From: Rhabdornis inornatus
Lineage: Eukaryota; Chordata; Aves; Passeriformes; Rhabdornithidae
NCBI GenBank assembly: GCA_013397075.1
Contig: VWZS01000909.1
Coordinates: 187,478-251,477 of the forward strand
Length of the DNA: 64,000 nucleotides
Direction: 5' to 3'
A program made the position numbers and the translations under genes. A model generated the notes under the pieces. That model saw only the letters and a program-made list of their open reading frames with translations. It was not told the origin of the DNA and searched no databases. Numbering within the stretch: position 1 is the stretch's first letter; each line of letters begins with the position of its first letter. Positions 26,589 through 38,530 of this stretch are shown here, in pieces.

Positions 26589-29033
26589 TTTCTTTCAAAG
26601 TTTTCTTGGTCTCTGCATGTCTTTTGGATGTGAAATATTTTTCTGGACATCAGGCAACAATCATTTATGAGAATGCAAGCTCCTTTTTCCTTTCTGGTAG
26701 ACCATTTCTAACCCAAATATTCTGAAATGCACTTAAAGTAAAAAGGGCAAAATTTAGCAAGACTTGAAGCTTTAACACTATGGATTAAGTGTAGGTAAAG
26801 GTGTAGAGAGTTGCTTGTAGATTGTTCAAGACAGCATGTCAGGAGTAGGGACTGAAAGAAAATCTGTGCAACACCGAGAAGAAAGAAGGAAGTTTTGTAT
26901 CTTTGGGACTACTGAGGGCTATATATCATCAGTGTCTATACTGAACAAAAATAAACAGAGTAGCAGCCTGTCAGAAAAATGCATGCAATAAATGATACTA
27001 TGAGGTCAATAAAGAATTGTCAGGGTCTAGAATCTACTACTGATACAGCAAAGAAGCTCTATAAAGATCAAGCCAAAACACATTAACTCTTTCCTCGGGA
27101 GTAAGTAAAATTACTCTCCTACAGTCTTACTTCTAAACATGTTTAATGTTGATGTAAACCAGGCTGTAAGCAAAAGATTTTTTTTTCTGAAGGGTTAGGA
27201 TGTGATCCAAATATTTATCCAAAATACACACATGAAAGTGTACTACATATTTCCAAGTATATATAATATATATATATTTTGAAGATGAGCTAAAAATATT
27301 GCTTTTTCTTAAAACCATAGAAAAACACATAAAGTCAGCTGATTTAGTCTTGTATGAGAAAACTGTTTACTCCAGAGTCTAAGCAAGGTAGCCAAGCCAA
27401 AAATCTGAATCCAATATAAAAAGCAAATCGCAGACCAAATATATCATTAACTGAAGAAGCATTCTAGCTGTTCAACCAAGTTAAAAAATAACCTTTTAAA
27501 ATTTGAAACAAAAACATATTAATATATGCATGTAATAAAGAAAACAACAATTACACAGATCATACCAGAGAAACAGTTATACAGTCCTCAGAGGTCCCAC
27601 TCTGCAAAGCTAAATTAAAGCAGACATTTAAAAATGCTGAAAACTTGTTCCATTTAGTCTGATTTGGACAGATTAATTCAGATGCAAACAGCTTTTCATA
27701 TAACTTGCAGAGAAGACTTTTTGTAGACAATTATATTTCACAAAGTTCTATAAAATATATATGATGAGACTAAAATACCAGCATTTCCAGACCATTCCCT
27801 TACTGCTCTTACAAATGCTTTAGAAGCCATATCAGAAACAACCAGGACATCAAAAGGACAGAGTCTGTATTTTAAATGAAAGTAAACAAAATCTTCCTTT
27901 CAACCTGTTAACATAAAACTTCTTCATTTTATTTTCATATCTGTTAAAAGTCTGGTCTTTTCAGTCAAGTGATTTTTTTTCTCTTATATTTTTTTCAGAG
28001 TAACTGTGTTATCCTTCTCGTAGACTCAATGCTACAGCTATTAGGCTGTCGGAGAGATTTCAGGTACAAATTCTTTCTGAGATAATGTCTCTTCTTTCTG
28101 AGAAACTTTCTAATGACTGCATCCATTTTATACACACAAAATAGTGTATTTCAGAAAATTTACTGCTTACTGGTATTCCAACCAGCTCTGTCAATAATGG
28201 CATATTAGTAAAAAACATCCCTGAATCAAAGAAAAGTATGAAATAATTTATTATGGCCCACATGGGTTTATTACCAAAATATTCAAAAAAGAAGAAAAAA
28301 CCCCACCATTTTTATCTGAAAGCATATTAGGCTATAGTAGAAGGCCCAAAACTTATAAAAAGATAAAGAAAAATTCCTGAGAAAACATCTTGATTCCAGC
28401 TTTGCCAGGCATACACCTACTGAATATCATAGTCAATTAAAGTTAACCCTGTTATTCCAAAACTCAATTAGCATGCTAGCTGTATAATACATAAACTGTC
28501 TGGAATGATCCTTATACACCATTCACCATTGTTTGAAAGTCTTATGTTGCCAATTCTGGCTAGTTACAGAGACACTCTCCTCTTTTTATGTTGCCTATCT
28601 ATAAGCTAGTCTTTTCCTAATGGAAAAATTCCTAATAAATACAAGCAAGTTCTGTCATTTCTGCACAGCCAGCTGGTATATGAATATGTGTGTACCTACA
28701 AAACACAGTAATTTTCTAAACATTTGAGTGTACATAAACCTGTAAGCATTTGCAAAACAAATGAAAATGGATGAAGAAATGTTTGATTAGCACAACCAAT
28801 AAATTTTTGAACAAGTGCTCACAGTCACTGTATTTTACTGTTATTGCCTATAAGTTGCCTATATAAGTGGCATAAGTTTTTGTGCCTCACATTGCCAAAT
28901 GGTCACAATATTTACCTCTGAAGTAGTTTTCTCATAGGGATAATGATGAAATACTAATATATATACATACAGTGTCAAATACTTTGGGATTTGAACTCTA
29001 TTAATGTAGTAAAATAAGACATTGCCTTGGTTG
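26589..29033. other. AT-rich sequence, no gene seen
   Basis: Contains AT dinucleotide runs (around 27256-27279) and the exon-like segment at 27999-28063, with no recognised repeats. Confidence 0.5.
27999..28063 (+). other. Candidate 65-bp internal exon
   Basis: A long pyrimidine tract (27972-27996) with AG at 27997-27998 precedes a 65-bp segment, which ends CAG just before GT at 28064-28065. Of the three frames only the first is open, and it reads a peptide containing VILLVDSMLQLLG. The segment holds two CpGs. The donor (gtacaa) is a weak match to consensus. No partner exon was identified, and it does not join in frame to the candidate exon at 42114. Confidence 0.2.
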
Positions 29034-29156
29034 GGTAATAATGAGCTCAGGGCTAATAATACCCAGGTTGTGAGTTTGATCCCTGTACAGGCCATTCTCT
29101 TGGGTGATGGGTTTGATGATCCTTGTGGGTCCCTTTCAACTCAGAATATTCTGTAG
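29034..29156 (+). mobile_element. tRNA-Ile-derived SINE with CR1-like tail (TguSINE1-like)
   Basis: The 5' part is a degraded tRNA-Ile gene. There is a box A-like 'tgagctcagg' at 29042-29051, an anticodon-region 'gctaataa' at 29052-29059 (as in tRNA-Ile AAT), a box B-like 'gagtttgatcc' at 29072-29082 and an acceptor-stem end 'gtacaggcca' at 29085-29094. Compared with the tRNA, most of the D-loop is deleted, so this copy cannot fold as a tRNA. The 3' part (29095-29156) is a CR1-type tail with 'gatgatccttgtgggtccc' and 'aatattctgta', which would allow mobilisation by a CR1 reverse transcriptase. SINEs are rare in birds, and this structure matches what I recall of the passerine TguSINE1 family. 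The exact 5' boundary is uncertain. Confidence 0.82.
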
Positions 29157-31682
29157 GGAATATGACAAGCTTCAAGCAGCTAACATATATTTATAGTAAA
29201 TCAAAATTTCATCTTTATTTGCGTTCCTTTCTCCACAAATTACACCCTCCAAATCCACTGCTTCTTAGCACAAATGAATAAAAACTACAATTTCAATTTA
29301 ATTGCTATTGAAGAGAACAAAATCTTTCTTGTAAACCCAGATGAAATTAAATGCAGAGAAGAGAAATCATCCTTTGGGATAGAAATAGGACAGCTTGTAA
29401 AAGCTGAATGAATTTGTAAAACCTCTTAATTTTAATAAACTGTCATATATCAGTTTTGTCATTTCCATTTGGTAATAAGATAGTATCACATTCCCACAGT
29501 GGTAGGGAAAATAAATATACTTGAAACAGATAACAGTTTCAAAACTGAAAACTTGCAAAACAAATACTGAAAAACTTCTACACTAGATATTTAAACATTT
29601 TTATAACTTTGGCAAGGAAGAGCTTTTTGGCTTGTTTTTAATTTCTGGTCTTAGTTTGAACAAAGCTGACATAAATTTTAAACCCATTTCAATCCCAGTT
29701 AAGCAACAAATCCCAAGAGAAAGGGATTTTCAAAAATGTACTTTCAGTAATGTAAAGACGGCGACTCTTCCACATTCCTTCAAGTAGCTTCAATGAAGCA
29801 TACCTTAAAGTGTACAAGGATTTCTAAGTTCCTGGGCTAAATAACCTTCTTCTACTACTGAGTTTGAGGTCCTGTTTTAGGATTGAAAGCTAATATCTTG
29901 TAAATCACGCACAAGCTATAAGGTGAAAAGTTCTTTGTGCGCCCATAAGAGTGTTAATCACAAAAAGGTTTCTAGCATGGTCTTTTCATACTCCGTTCAG
30001 GCAAGCAAATCATGCAGATCACTCCTGCTTTAGAAATGTTACCTTCCTACAGCCTACAGCCATTCAGAACTGGTAACAGAATGCCAGCTTTGTCCTAAAG
30101 ATGCTTGGTCTGCATTTATACAGGAATCTCTTGTGCAGTGTGTTGCTATTTCTATTTTAGTAGAAGTAAATAATGAGCTAGGTATGAATTTCTTGGAATG
30201 GCTAAATTGCAGCTAGGCCCAGTGGGTGTCACATAAGAGCTCTTCAACCACACACACATGGAGCTGGGTTTTGGATGAAGAGATGTCAACCATCAGCACG
30301 TAATCTTTCCTTTTTAATATACCATGCAGCATGACAGCTGTGATGCTTGAATACTGAGAATGAAAAAGGCCATGCAGCACACTGAGGTTCATCCTTTTCT
30401 TGTATATTATTTTCCCAAGACATATACAATCATTATTTGAATGACCCTAGTGTTTTCTGAGTTCACAACTTTGCCCAGTGGGGACTTCTCACATTCATAA
30501 TTCAGCAACTGAATGTTTCTCATCGCCCTGCCTGAATTTATTATCATTTCACTTCTTATTACACTAGCGACTTACCCATCTGGAATAACAGGAACACAGA
30601 AACCTCAGGTATATTTTTAAAAGTGGCATTGCATTTTCATTCTTTAGGTTTAGACAATGCTCTATTTTGGTGCTTTAATTTGTTCTTGAAGTAGCTGTCA
30701 ATCAGCCAATTTATATTGTCTGGGTCCAACTAACAGATGCCCATAATAAATAAAGAAGAAAGAGACAAGAAAATCTCTTCAATAAAACTGGAGCTTCAAA
30801 GTATTGAATGATCCTCACAAATTTAAAAGCAAACATTCACTGGGCTATAGTGTACTCCATCAGTAGTTGCATGCATAGGGGCATATTTGTCCTTAAATTT
30901 CTAAGCAGTTTCAAAGTATTCTCATATATATCTCATTCATACATATGCTCAAAATGGGGTCCTAATTGGTTCATATTGGTTCAGTATTTTTTTCTGTGAA
31001 AAAGTTGCCCTGAAAAAATTGTCAAGAGTCAAGAATGGGAATCCTAAGAACAAATTGTCCTTATAAAAGGCATCAAAGACTTCCTACTTATTAATCATTA
31101 CATAAAATCTTTTGCATTCACAATCAAATTATCATATTGTTTGATGAATTTGATTCTACAAATGCTATTAACTAAGGTGCTTTCTGCCTTGAGTTTTAAA
31201 AGTTTCAGAAGTTTCAGAAGATTTCAGAGACAGTGGAATTACAATGAGTAGTCTTCAATACTTCTTTTACCTCTTAAATTTATAGCAATACTGACTCGTT
31301 TCTGTTTTAATGTAAGAAACAGAAAACATATTTTCCTTAGGAATTAAAATGCAGTGGAAAAAAAATATTAGCTATATCTACCAAGACTCAAAGTGTTCTC
31401 TTTGTCATACTAGGTTTCTTAGTCAAATATGACTATTTCAGAAGACTTCATAACTTTATTATGATTACACCTCTTTAGGATTGTTGTGTCAGTATTTTTG
31501 TTCTATGTTCAAAGGCTTAAAATTTAAAAAATATCTTTTTAAAATCCATAATTTTTAATAAAAATTAGCGGGAAAAAAACCAAAAAAATAGATAATAGAT
31601 TGAGGGAGATATTTCTGCAAGAGACTTTTTTCCTTTTTTTACCAGTATTCAAAGAAAACAATATTCTCAGAAAGCTTATTAA

Positions 31683-31770
31683 CTAAAAAAATATTAAAAA
31701 AATTTAAAATAATAATAATAATAAAAAAAAATTTTAAAAAACCCCAAAACAACAACAACAAAGAAAAATA
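31683..31770 (+). repeat. A-rich low complexity with (AAT)n and (AAC)n
   Basis: Runs of A are interrupted by 'aataataataataataa' near 31708-31724 and 'aacaacaacaacaa' near 31748-31761. Confidence 0.85.
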
Positions 31771-32487
31771 CTACATTCAATTGTAGCAAGCTTTTGGAGT
31801 ATCATATTAACCTATCACATTAGGACAAAACATTCCAATATTAGGATATATACTATTACAATTTTTGCATAAGTAATGTTTGTCTCCAATTCCACCCTTT
31901 TACTTCAATCAACAAGAAATGGGAGCAGTTCTCTCATTTGTTTGTTCCAATGAAAACATAAAGAAACCCCAAAACAAGCAAACAAAAGCCAAACAAAAAC
32001 CCAAACAAATAAAAAAGTCAATCTTTGCAGCTTTGAAATGTTTGTAATGTAGATCTTGATCAGAATTATATTTTGTCCCTTTTTTATTAAAAATTACAAA
32101 CAAACATTTTTCCACTCTAGAGAAGCAATAAGGTACAACATAAAATAAATAAATCCTAGTTATATTTCCGATTCTAGATTTAATGGAATCCGTATTGAAT
32201 ACTGGTTTACAAGCTCCCTCCTCCCTCCTCCTCCTTACACCACCCTCCCATAGTTAGGACCTGATTATGACCGTTACTATGTGCTTTCTTCCCCCATTGA
32301 TTTAGTGTTTCCACAGATCAAAATTTCTGTGGCCTTTGTGTTTGTGCAATTTGTCTTGGAGAATTATAGGAATATATAAAATAGTATGTGATTTTCAGAA
32401 ACCTGGAAACAGTTACAGCTACACTGAAGTAGCTGTGCTGCTGCCACACCTATGGCATAGTGTGTTACTTCCTGAAACACTGGATTT

Positions 32488-32508
32488 CCTGTGCATTCTC
32501 TGCACAGG
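32488..32508. repeat. Perfect 8-bp inverted repeat, 5-nt loop
   Basis: The arms cctgtgca and tgcacagg flank 'ttctc'. It lies in unique sequence with no gene beside it, so function is unknown. Confidence 0.85.
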
Positions 32509-33960
32509 TGTTTTGTACAGCTGCAAGGAAAAATCAAAATGACTGCACAAAGTAAAAAAAATTTGTACAGTTCATAAGCAGTACATTTCAGGCTTGTCAA
32601 AGACTTATCTATAAAAGGAATCATGAAGAAAAATAGAGATTTCTTTCATTAACTGAGGTAAGTTAGTCAGTCATTCCTTGCTTCTGACTGCATCTGACAT
32701 GTCAAATAAGGCACTTCAGACTGACTTTGAAAAATATATCCTCAGGACATCTCCAGGAGACTAGGATACCAAGATCTCCAGACTATCAAGCCAATATCAT
32801 GATGTTTGATAGGGAAATAATATCTTCTCAATAGTTTGATGGTAGGAGAAAAAATATTCTCAAATGTCCAAAACTCGTTAATGCCAAAAGTTTCTGCCTT
32901 CATAATTTTTGTCATGTGTTATTTGCAATGTGTTATTTGTCATGTGTCGTGTGCAATTCTTATATAGATCCTAATCTTTATCAATGAGGTTTCTGTAATT
33001 TTGGCCTTGCCATCTGTAGAATCAGGGACAAAGAAATATTTTTATTTTTTTTTATCCTGGGCTTATTAACATAGGAAGAAACTTAAATATATTTCGTTCT
33101 TGCTACTGCTCTATGGACAAAGATGAATACATTTTTCACTAGCTTTTCTGCTATTGCCAAGCAGAGATGAATATTATCTTATCTTTTTTGTTTTACTTAA
33201 CATAATTCTGCTCCAAGACAAAGTCAAGGCCAAGGGCAGAAAAATATTTCATATGGAAAAGAAAGATAAGTAAATATCCACCATAGGTATATTTGTTCCT
33301 GCATGGAGCAGCTAGTAAGAATCATGTGAAGAGAGCAAGTGTGTCTACATCTTTTGATTCTCTCTTTAAATTAGCATTCTTATTAGGCTCACTGGAACCA
33401 TTTTCCACTATCTGGAAAAATCCTGCAAAGCATTCCTGCTCTGTACTGAGCTAGTGCCACTGCCCTTTACCCAAAAAGAGTGCTTAAAAGACTGGGTACA
33501 TTATGACAGACACAAGAACTTCATTATGTTATTGAGAAAAAAAGGAAAACAGTTAACATTGTGTTCAAAGGAATATTATATCTTTCTCAATGAGCTTAGT
33601 AATGCAAAAGTTCACATTTTCAGAGTCTGATGGTGCAGCGTTTATTCATCCCAAGTACTTAAATGAAACTATTTTTGTGAGAAAAATTGCTTTCAAATGG
33701 ACTTGAAGATAAAATTCTTAACTCCTTGATAGGAATTGATATTCATTATATGGATAGGAAAGTTCAAGTACAGAACTGCCTTTGAATATTCTGGTTTCAC
33801 AGCATTTTGATGCAGGCTTTTGCTCTAGTTTGTGAGTGAAGAGAATGTTTGCAAGGATTTAAAATGTAGCCAGATTTTATTCCAGGATTTGATTGTATCA
33901 CAGTCCAATTATGCCATTATCTCTGGGCAGATTCCAGGGAAAATCAGACTATATCTGTTT

Positions 33961-33982
33961 GTGTGCATGTGTATGTGTGCAC
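33961..33982 (+). repeat. Alternating purine-pyrimidine (TG-rich) run
   Basis: A 22-bp run of strictly alternating purine and pyrimidine, starting gtgtgcatgt and ending gtgcac. Such tracts can adopt Z-DNA. Confidence 0.8.
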
Positions 33983-34045
33983 TTCTTCATTTGTTCTTTT
34001 GTGTTGTGTTCCCCTGTCACTGGGCCCTGTGGTGTTTAACAAAAC

Positions 34046-34205
34046 AGATTCCAGAGCTCCCCAAGAAAGTGATCACAGCAGAAGCCTGCCAGAGTTTAAA
34101 GAATATTTTGAATACTCCCAGGCTCATGGTGTGACTCCTGAGGGGGTGTCCTGAACATCAATAATCCTTGTGAGTCTCAATCAGCTCTGGATATCCTATG
34201 ATTTG
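34046..34205 (+). mobile_element. CR1 LINE 3' UTR fragment (CR1-X/Y-like)
   Basis: A short CR1 3' end. Recognisable blocks are 'gctccccaagaaagtgatca' (34056-34075), 'agcctgccagagttt' (34084-34098) and 'ggctcatggtgtgactcct' (34121-34139). These are followed by 'aatccttgtgagtc' and the terminus 'atatcctatgattt' at 34191-34204. A stretch between the 'gtgtcctg' block and 'aatcc' is shortened compared with the consensus I recall. This 3' end is the type shared with the SINE tail at 29095-29156. Only about 160 bp is present, with no coding capacity. Confidence 0.8.
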
Positions 34206-36085
34206 AGTTCTCTATGTAATGACTTCACTTTGAAGTGTGGGACAACCCTTATCTGACCATGATTTCTGTGCAAACCACCACCTTCACTAGACCATCACTG
34301 CTCTGGTTTTCTTTGCTTTTGGGTCTTTTTCTGTTTTGCACTGAGGGTTTGTTACTGTAATTCTGAGTCACAGTTTATAAACTGGGTGAAAACCAGAAAG
34401 TGTGCTAAGACTCAGGATTCCTGCTTAATAATTTCATAAAGAACATGTCTTTAAAAGGCAGCTTATTTGTAATTACATTTATTGTGACTGCAGTACTAGC
34501 CAATTGAAAATATTTTATAGAACCTCAACTACAGTAGGGTTAAAATAACTCCCAGATAATAAGCAAATTCTATAATTTCCTGACTAAAATGTAAGTAGAA
34601 AGTGAGGAAAACCAAGCCATTATAGGCCTTTATTGTCTAACATATTTTCAAAATATGCTTTACTCACCCAGTTACTTGTATTCTTTACCCCTTAATGTTA
34701 ACGGCTTTGCTTTGAAGAGAGTGTGTTTCTTATTTAAAAAAATATATATATATAAATAAACAAGAAATGCATCTGATGGTATTTGTAACCACATGATGAC
34801 AATCAGCTTAACTTTCATTTATACAAAGTTTATGCACATAAGACTTTAATAGTTCTAGAAGAAAGGAGCTAAGAATAAATGGAATTTCAACAGCAATCAA
34901 ACCATTACCATATTATGGTGGCACCATTTCAACTAATATTAATGCCACATTTCCAAAGGGTCATAAAATAAATGTAACTATATTCAAGAAAGAAAACACA
35001 ATAAAAATGATGAATATCAAAGGAATGAACTAGTAATGGTAGACAAATCCTCAGCACATTATCCAGACAGCATAGTGGCACTCTGACCTGTTTTACTGTT
35101 CCAAATGATTACATCTCCTGTGATTGAACTCTACTGAGTCTCACAAGAGCTCAGGAAATTTTGAGCTAAAACCTGTTCATATGGAACTGAAAGATGGGTG
35201 AATACTGTGCAAATCCCCAACAGGCAGAAATTGACATCCTAACAGCATCATCAGATGTAAGAAAATTTACATCAACAGGAACCAATGAACATACTTTTCA
35301 GTATTTGTGTGTGAAGCACACATCACAGTGGCTGGAAAACCAGCAGTAAGTATATAAAAATACTCCGCCTTATCTCACATAGTTTTCACCAGGCAAATCA
35401 TATTTCTGTAAAAAATAACAATATGAGCATTTCTAAATAAAGCACAAAGTGACATTTTGTTGGCCAGAAAAAGAAGTAAAAGCAAATATGTATTTGATCA
35501 ATATTTTTTCCTAGGAGACTTTGTCTTATGGGAAAAATTGTTTGAATTTCTTTTTTATATCTTAAAAAAATGCTGCTAGAAGCAGAGAAATTGATTAAAG
35601 CAGTTTTCAAAAGTAAACTTATAAAAAAAAAATTCCAAAAGTTGTGAAGCTCTTTCTTGCCTTTCTCGGAGTAGCTTATATTATTTTTGTTATTTTTTTA
35701 TATTAACTTGATTTTAACATAGAAATTTAATGATGATATTCATTCCTTGTTTGTTACACCCCACAGAAGCAACAACAAAAAATCTGTAGATTTTTCCTAA
35801 AAATTGAAGAACTTGAGTTTACCAAGCAGAGGAAAAAGATTCCTTAGTTACTATTCATTTTTAGTGGAATTATATATATATATGTATATTATTCCTTGTA
35901 CTGTTGCTTATCACTTACCAAATCAAACTATCATGGCTATTAGTTTCCTTTTGCAAACATCAAACTATTCTGAAAAGGTAATAGGCATTCTATTTGCTTA
36001 ATATTGCACCAAATGTTTGAGATACATACTTTTAAAATTTCCATAGGCAGTGCTCATACGTGGCAACCGAAAGCAACAAATTACA
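34206..36085. other. AT-rich unique sequence, no gene seen
   Basis: Includes a short (TA)n run at about 34741-34756. No gene or interspersed repeat was recognised. Confidence 0.5.
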
Positions 36086-36113
36086 CAGTAGAGCCCAAGG
36101 CAGGGCTCTACTG
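36086..36113. repeat. Perfect 11-bp inverted repeat, 6-nt loop
   Basis: The arm cagtagagccc (36086-36096) is matched exactly by gggctctactg (36103-36113) across the loop aaggca. It is the strongest short hairpin I noticed, about 70 bp left of the CR1 copy. Its role, if any, is unknown. Confidence 0.9.
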
Positions 36114-36182
36114 CTCATTGGAGAGTTCCAAACTTTCCTTCTGTGGATAGAGGCATAACCTCAAAGTATATCCACTGATGTA

Positions 36183-36918
36183 ATGGAATTGCAGAATAAT
36201 AGAATGGTTGAAAGAGACCTTAAAGATCATCTAGTTCTAACTGCCCTGTCCCATGGGCAAAGGACACCTTTTACTAGTCCAGGTTGCTCAAATGCATCCA
36301 ACCTGTCCTTAAACACCTTGAGCAACAGAACATTCACAACTTCTCCGGGCAACCTGTTCCAGTGCCTACCATCCTCACAGTAAAGAATTTATTCTTAACA
36401 TTTAATCTAAATCTCTCCTTTTTAGTTTAAAAGGATTCTTCCTTGTCCTATGGCTAACTGCCTGCGTAAAAGGTTACTATTTTTAAAAGCCCTTTTAAAG
36501 TACTGGAAGGCCATAATGAGGTCTTCATGGAGCCTTCTCTTTTCCATGCTGAAGAATCCCAGAGCTTTCAGCCTGTGTTCATGAGAGAGGTGGTCCAATT
36601 CTCTGAGCATCTCCATGGCTCTCCTCTGGACCCACTCCAATAGGCCCACATCTTTTTTGTGCTTTCTTGTGCTGGGAACCCCAGAGCTGGACACAGCACT
36701 ACAGATGGAGTCTTATGATCTCAGCACAGACTCACACTCACCTCCCTCAACCTGCTGGTCACATTTCTGTCCATGCAATACAGGATGTGGTTGTCTTTCT
36801 GGGCTGCAAATGCACATTGCTGGTTCATCCTCTCATTCTCAGCTCCTTCTCTCCAGGGCTGCTCACAATGAGTTCTACCAGTCTGCATTCATGTCTGGGA
36901 TTGCTCTGGTCCATGTCA
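36183..36918 (-). mobile_element. CR1 LINE, 5'-truncated 3' end
   Basis: A CR1 copy in reverse orientation, with its 3' terminus at the left (degenerate 'agaataatagaatgg' at 36192-36206) and the truncated 5' side near 36918. On the minus strand the end of the reverse-transcriptase ORF is still partly open (36422-36694), with the CR1 landmarks 'WVQRRA', 'HEHRLKALG' and 'FSMEKRRLHEDL'. On the plus strand the inverted 3' UTR blocks are clear: 'ccttaaagatcatctagttc' and 'gggcaacctgttccagtgcc'. Many substitutions, including a frame break at the stop near 36422, make it non-functional. At about 735 bp it is the longest CR1 copy in the window. Confidence 0.95.
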
Positions 36919-38094
36919 ATAAAATGGAGTAAAGAACATAAAGAAAAATATTTATATTCGTAATTTGATAAAGATTTTACTCAGGTAAAGGCTGTACATT
37001 CAAATTCCAAACATATACAGGACAATTTTTCTTTGTAGTCTGGTAGATTACAAAAAAAATTTACTTGTACCTATATAGGACTCATTGTTCCTGGCCATGA
37101 TATCTGCATTGACCACTAAGGATTTTATTCAGCTGCTGGCCACTAGCATCCAATAGTATCTTAAATGCCTTAGAATATCAGGCTGAGGACTGATTAAGGG
37201 ACTGGACTGTATATTTGTGGAAAATTCAGATGTAGACACTATAGTGTGTGGGATGTTTTGTGTCATTGTAAAAGGAAAGAGCTGCCTATAGGTTGCTATC
37301 CAAATTGAGGACAAAAGTATGAGAAATGTTTAAGATAAATGCTGAAAATCTAAGTAATTTTTATTTTTATGTCATTGTTAACAAAAGGAATGCACAAAAT
37401 ATTTCTTAATATTCATTTTTATATAATGGGAGAAGGGAGGAAGAAAGGTGATGTTGATAATTATTCTGTAAGAGTTGTAAAAGAATTATAGTGAGGACTA
37501 CTTGCAAACTGTAGATCTTCCAGTATACTTTCTACTCTTAAGCAAAGTTTATTCCCAGTAAAATCACCTTTTTTTTCCTATTTATGAATAACAGCTAGTC
37601 AAAATCAAATGAAAACTCTTTCCAAATGGATAAAACCCAAGAAGGATTTCAAACTAATTACTCAGAGCTAATCAGATTTGATCTGTAATCTGGGATACTG
37701 CCTATTTGCTGCAGATCTTTTCCTCTCATAGGACTAACTACAGCACATTGAAAAAAATTATGTAATCTTGGTTAACTTTTAGAAAGAATGTGTTTCACCC
37801 CTGAAAAGTAGCTAAACCTTTTCTGGTATATACTTCTTTCAGTCAAATACCAGTTTGGATATTATCAAATAAAGAATTATTTCATTCAAGGAAAGTTTGT
37901 ACTTTTTAACTACAACTCAAAAAAACCCCACTTTTCACACTGCCTAAAATAAAGGCAAAAAAAAAAAAAAATGTTGTTTCTAGTAGAGACACTATTCTGC
38001 CACTGACACAATGCTTTCCAATTATTTTTAGGACTTAACCTGAAGCACTAGACACCTCCTTTACTGTTGCATACATATCATTAACTTTAGTACC
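36919..38094. other. AT-rich unique sequence, no gene seen
   Basis: Nothing recognised apart from a 14-base poly-A run near 37957-37971. Confidence 0.5.
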
Positions 38095-38530
38095 ACGGTG
38101 TACTGGATTTGCATGGCCAAGCTTTGTTAAACAGGGGGGATGCCGGGGTGGCTTCTGTGAGAAGGTGCCAGAAGCTTCCTCCATGTCCAGCAGACCCAAT
38201 TCCAGGCAGCTACAAAGACAAGGCTGGGTTCATTAGAAACAGTGGTAATGTCTCTGTGATAGCATATTTAAGAAGAAAAAGCAGTATTGCACAGATGTAA
38301 TTGTGGCTGGAGAAGGCTGGAGTGAGAATAAGTGAAAGGAACAGCTCTGCAGATGCCAAGGTCAGTGCAGAAGGATGGCAGGAGGTGCTCATTGTGCCAG
38401 AGCAGAGATTGCCCTGCAGCCCCTGGTGCAGACCATGGTGAGGCAGCTGCTTCCTGCAGCCCATGGACATCCAGGGGGATGCAGAGACCCACACCAGAGC
38501 AGGTGAATGCCTGAACTCCAGGAATCACAT
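38095..38530 (+). mobile_element. LTR-like avian interspersed repeat
   Basis: This stretch is GC-richer than its surroundings and resembles a repeat I recall as common in songbird genomes, probably from an endogenous retrovirus. The left part has 'gatttgcatggccaag' at 38107-38122 and 'ggcttctgtgagaaggtgcc' at 38151-38170. A TATA-like 'catatttaagaag' lies at 38263-38275. The right part carries an imperfect reiteration of about 40 bp, marked by cctgcagc at 38413-38420 and 38453-38460. I saw no retroviral protein motif, no clear TG/CA ends and no target-site duplication, so class and orientation are tentative. Overlapping open frames on both strands are by-products of the higher GC content. Confidence 0.55.

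Larger units (their letters stand above)
29157..34045. other. AT-rich unique sequence, no gene seen
   Basis: Holds only low-complexity runs (31683-31770, a pyrimidine-rich stretch at 32213-32250) and a small hairpin at 32488-32508. No coding signal was found. Confidence 0.5.

Noticed and set aside
29042..29094. Functional tRNA-Ile gene
   Set aside because: Most of the D-loop is missing, the arms do not pair, and a CR1-type tail follows, so this is a SINE head.
32592..32656. Exon-like segment ending at a perfect donor (gaggtaagtt)
   Set aside because: There is no polypyrimidine tract before the AG, and every frame has a stop.
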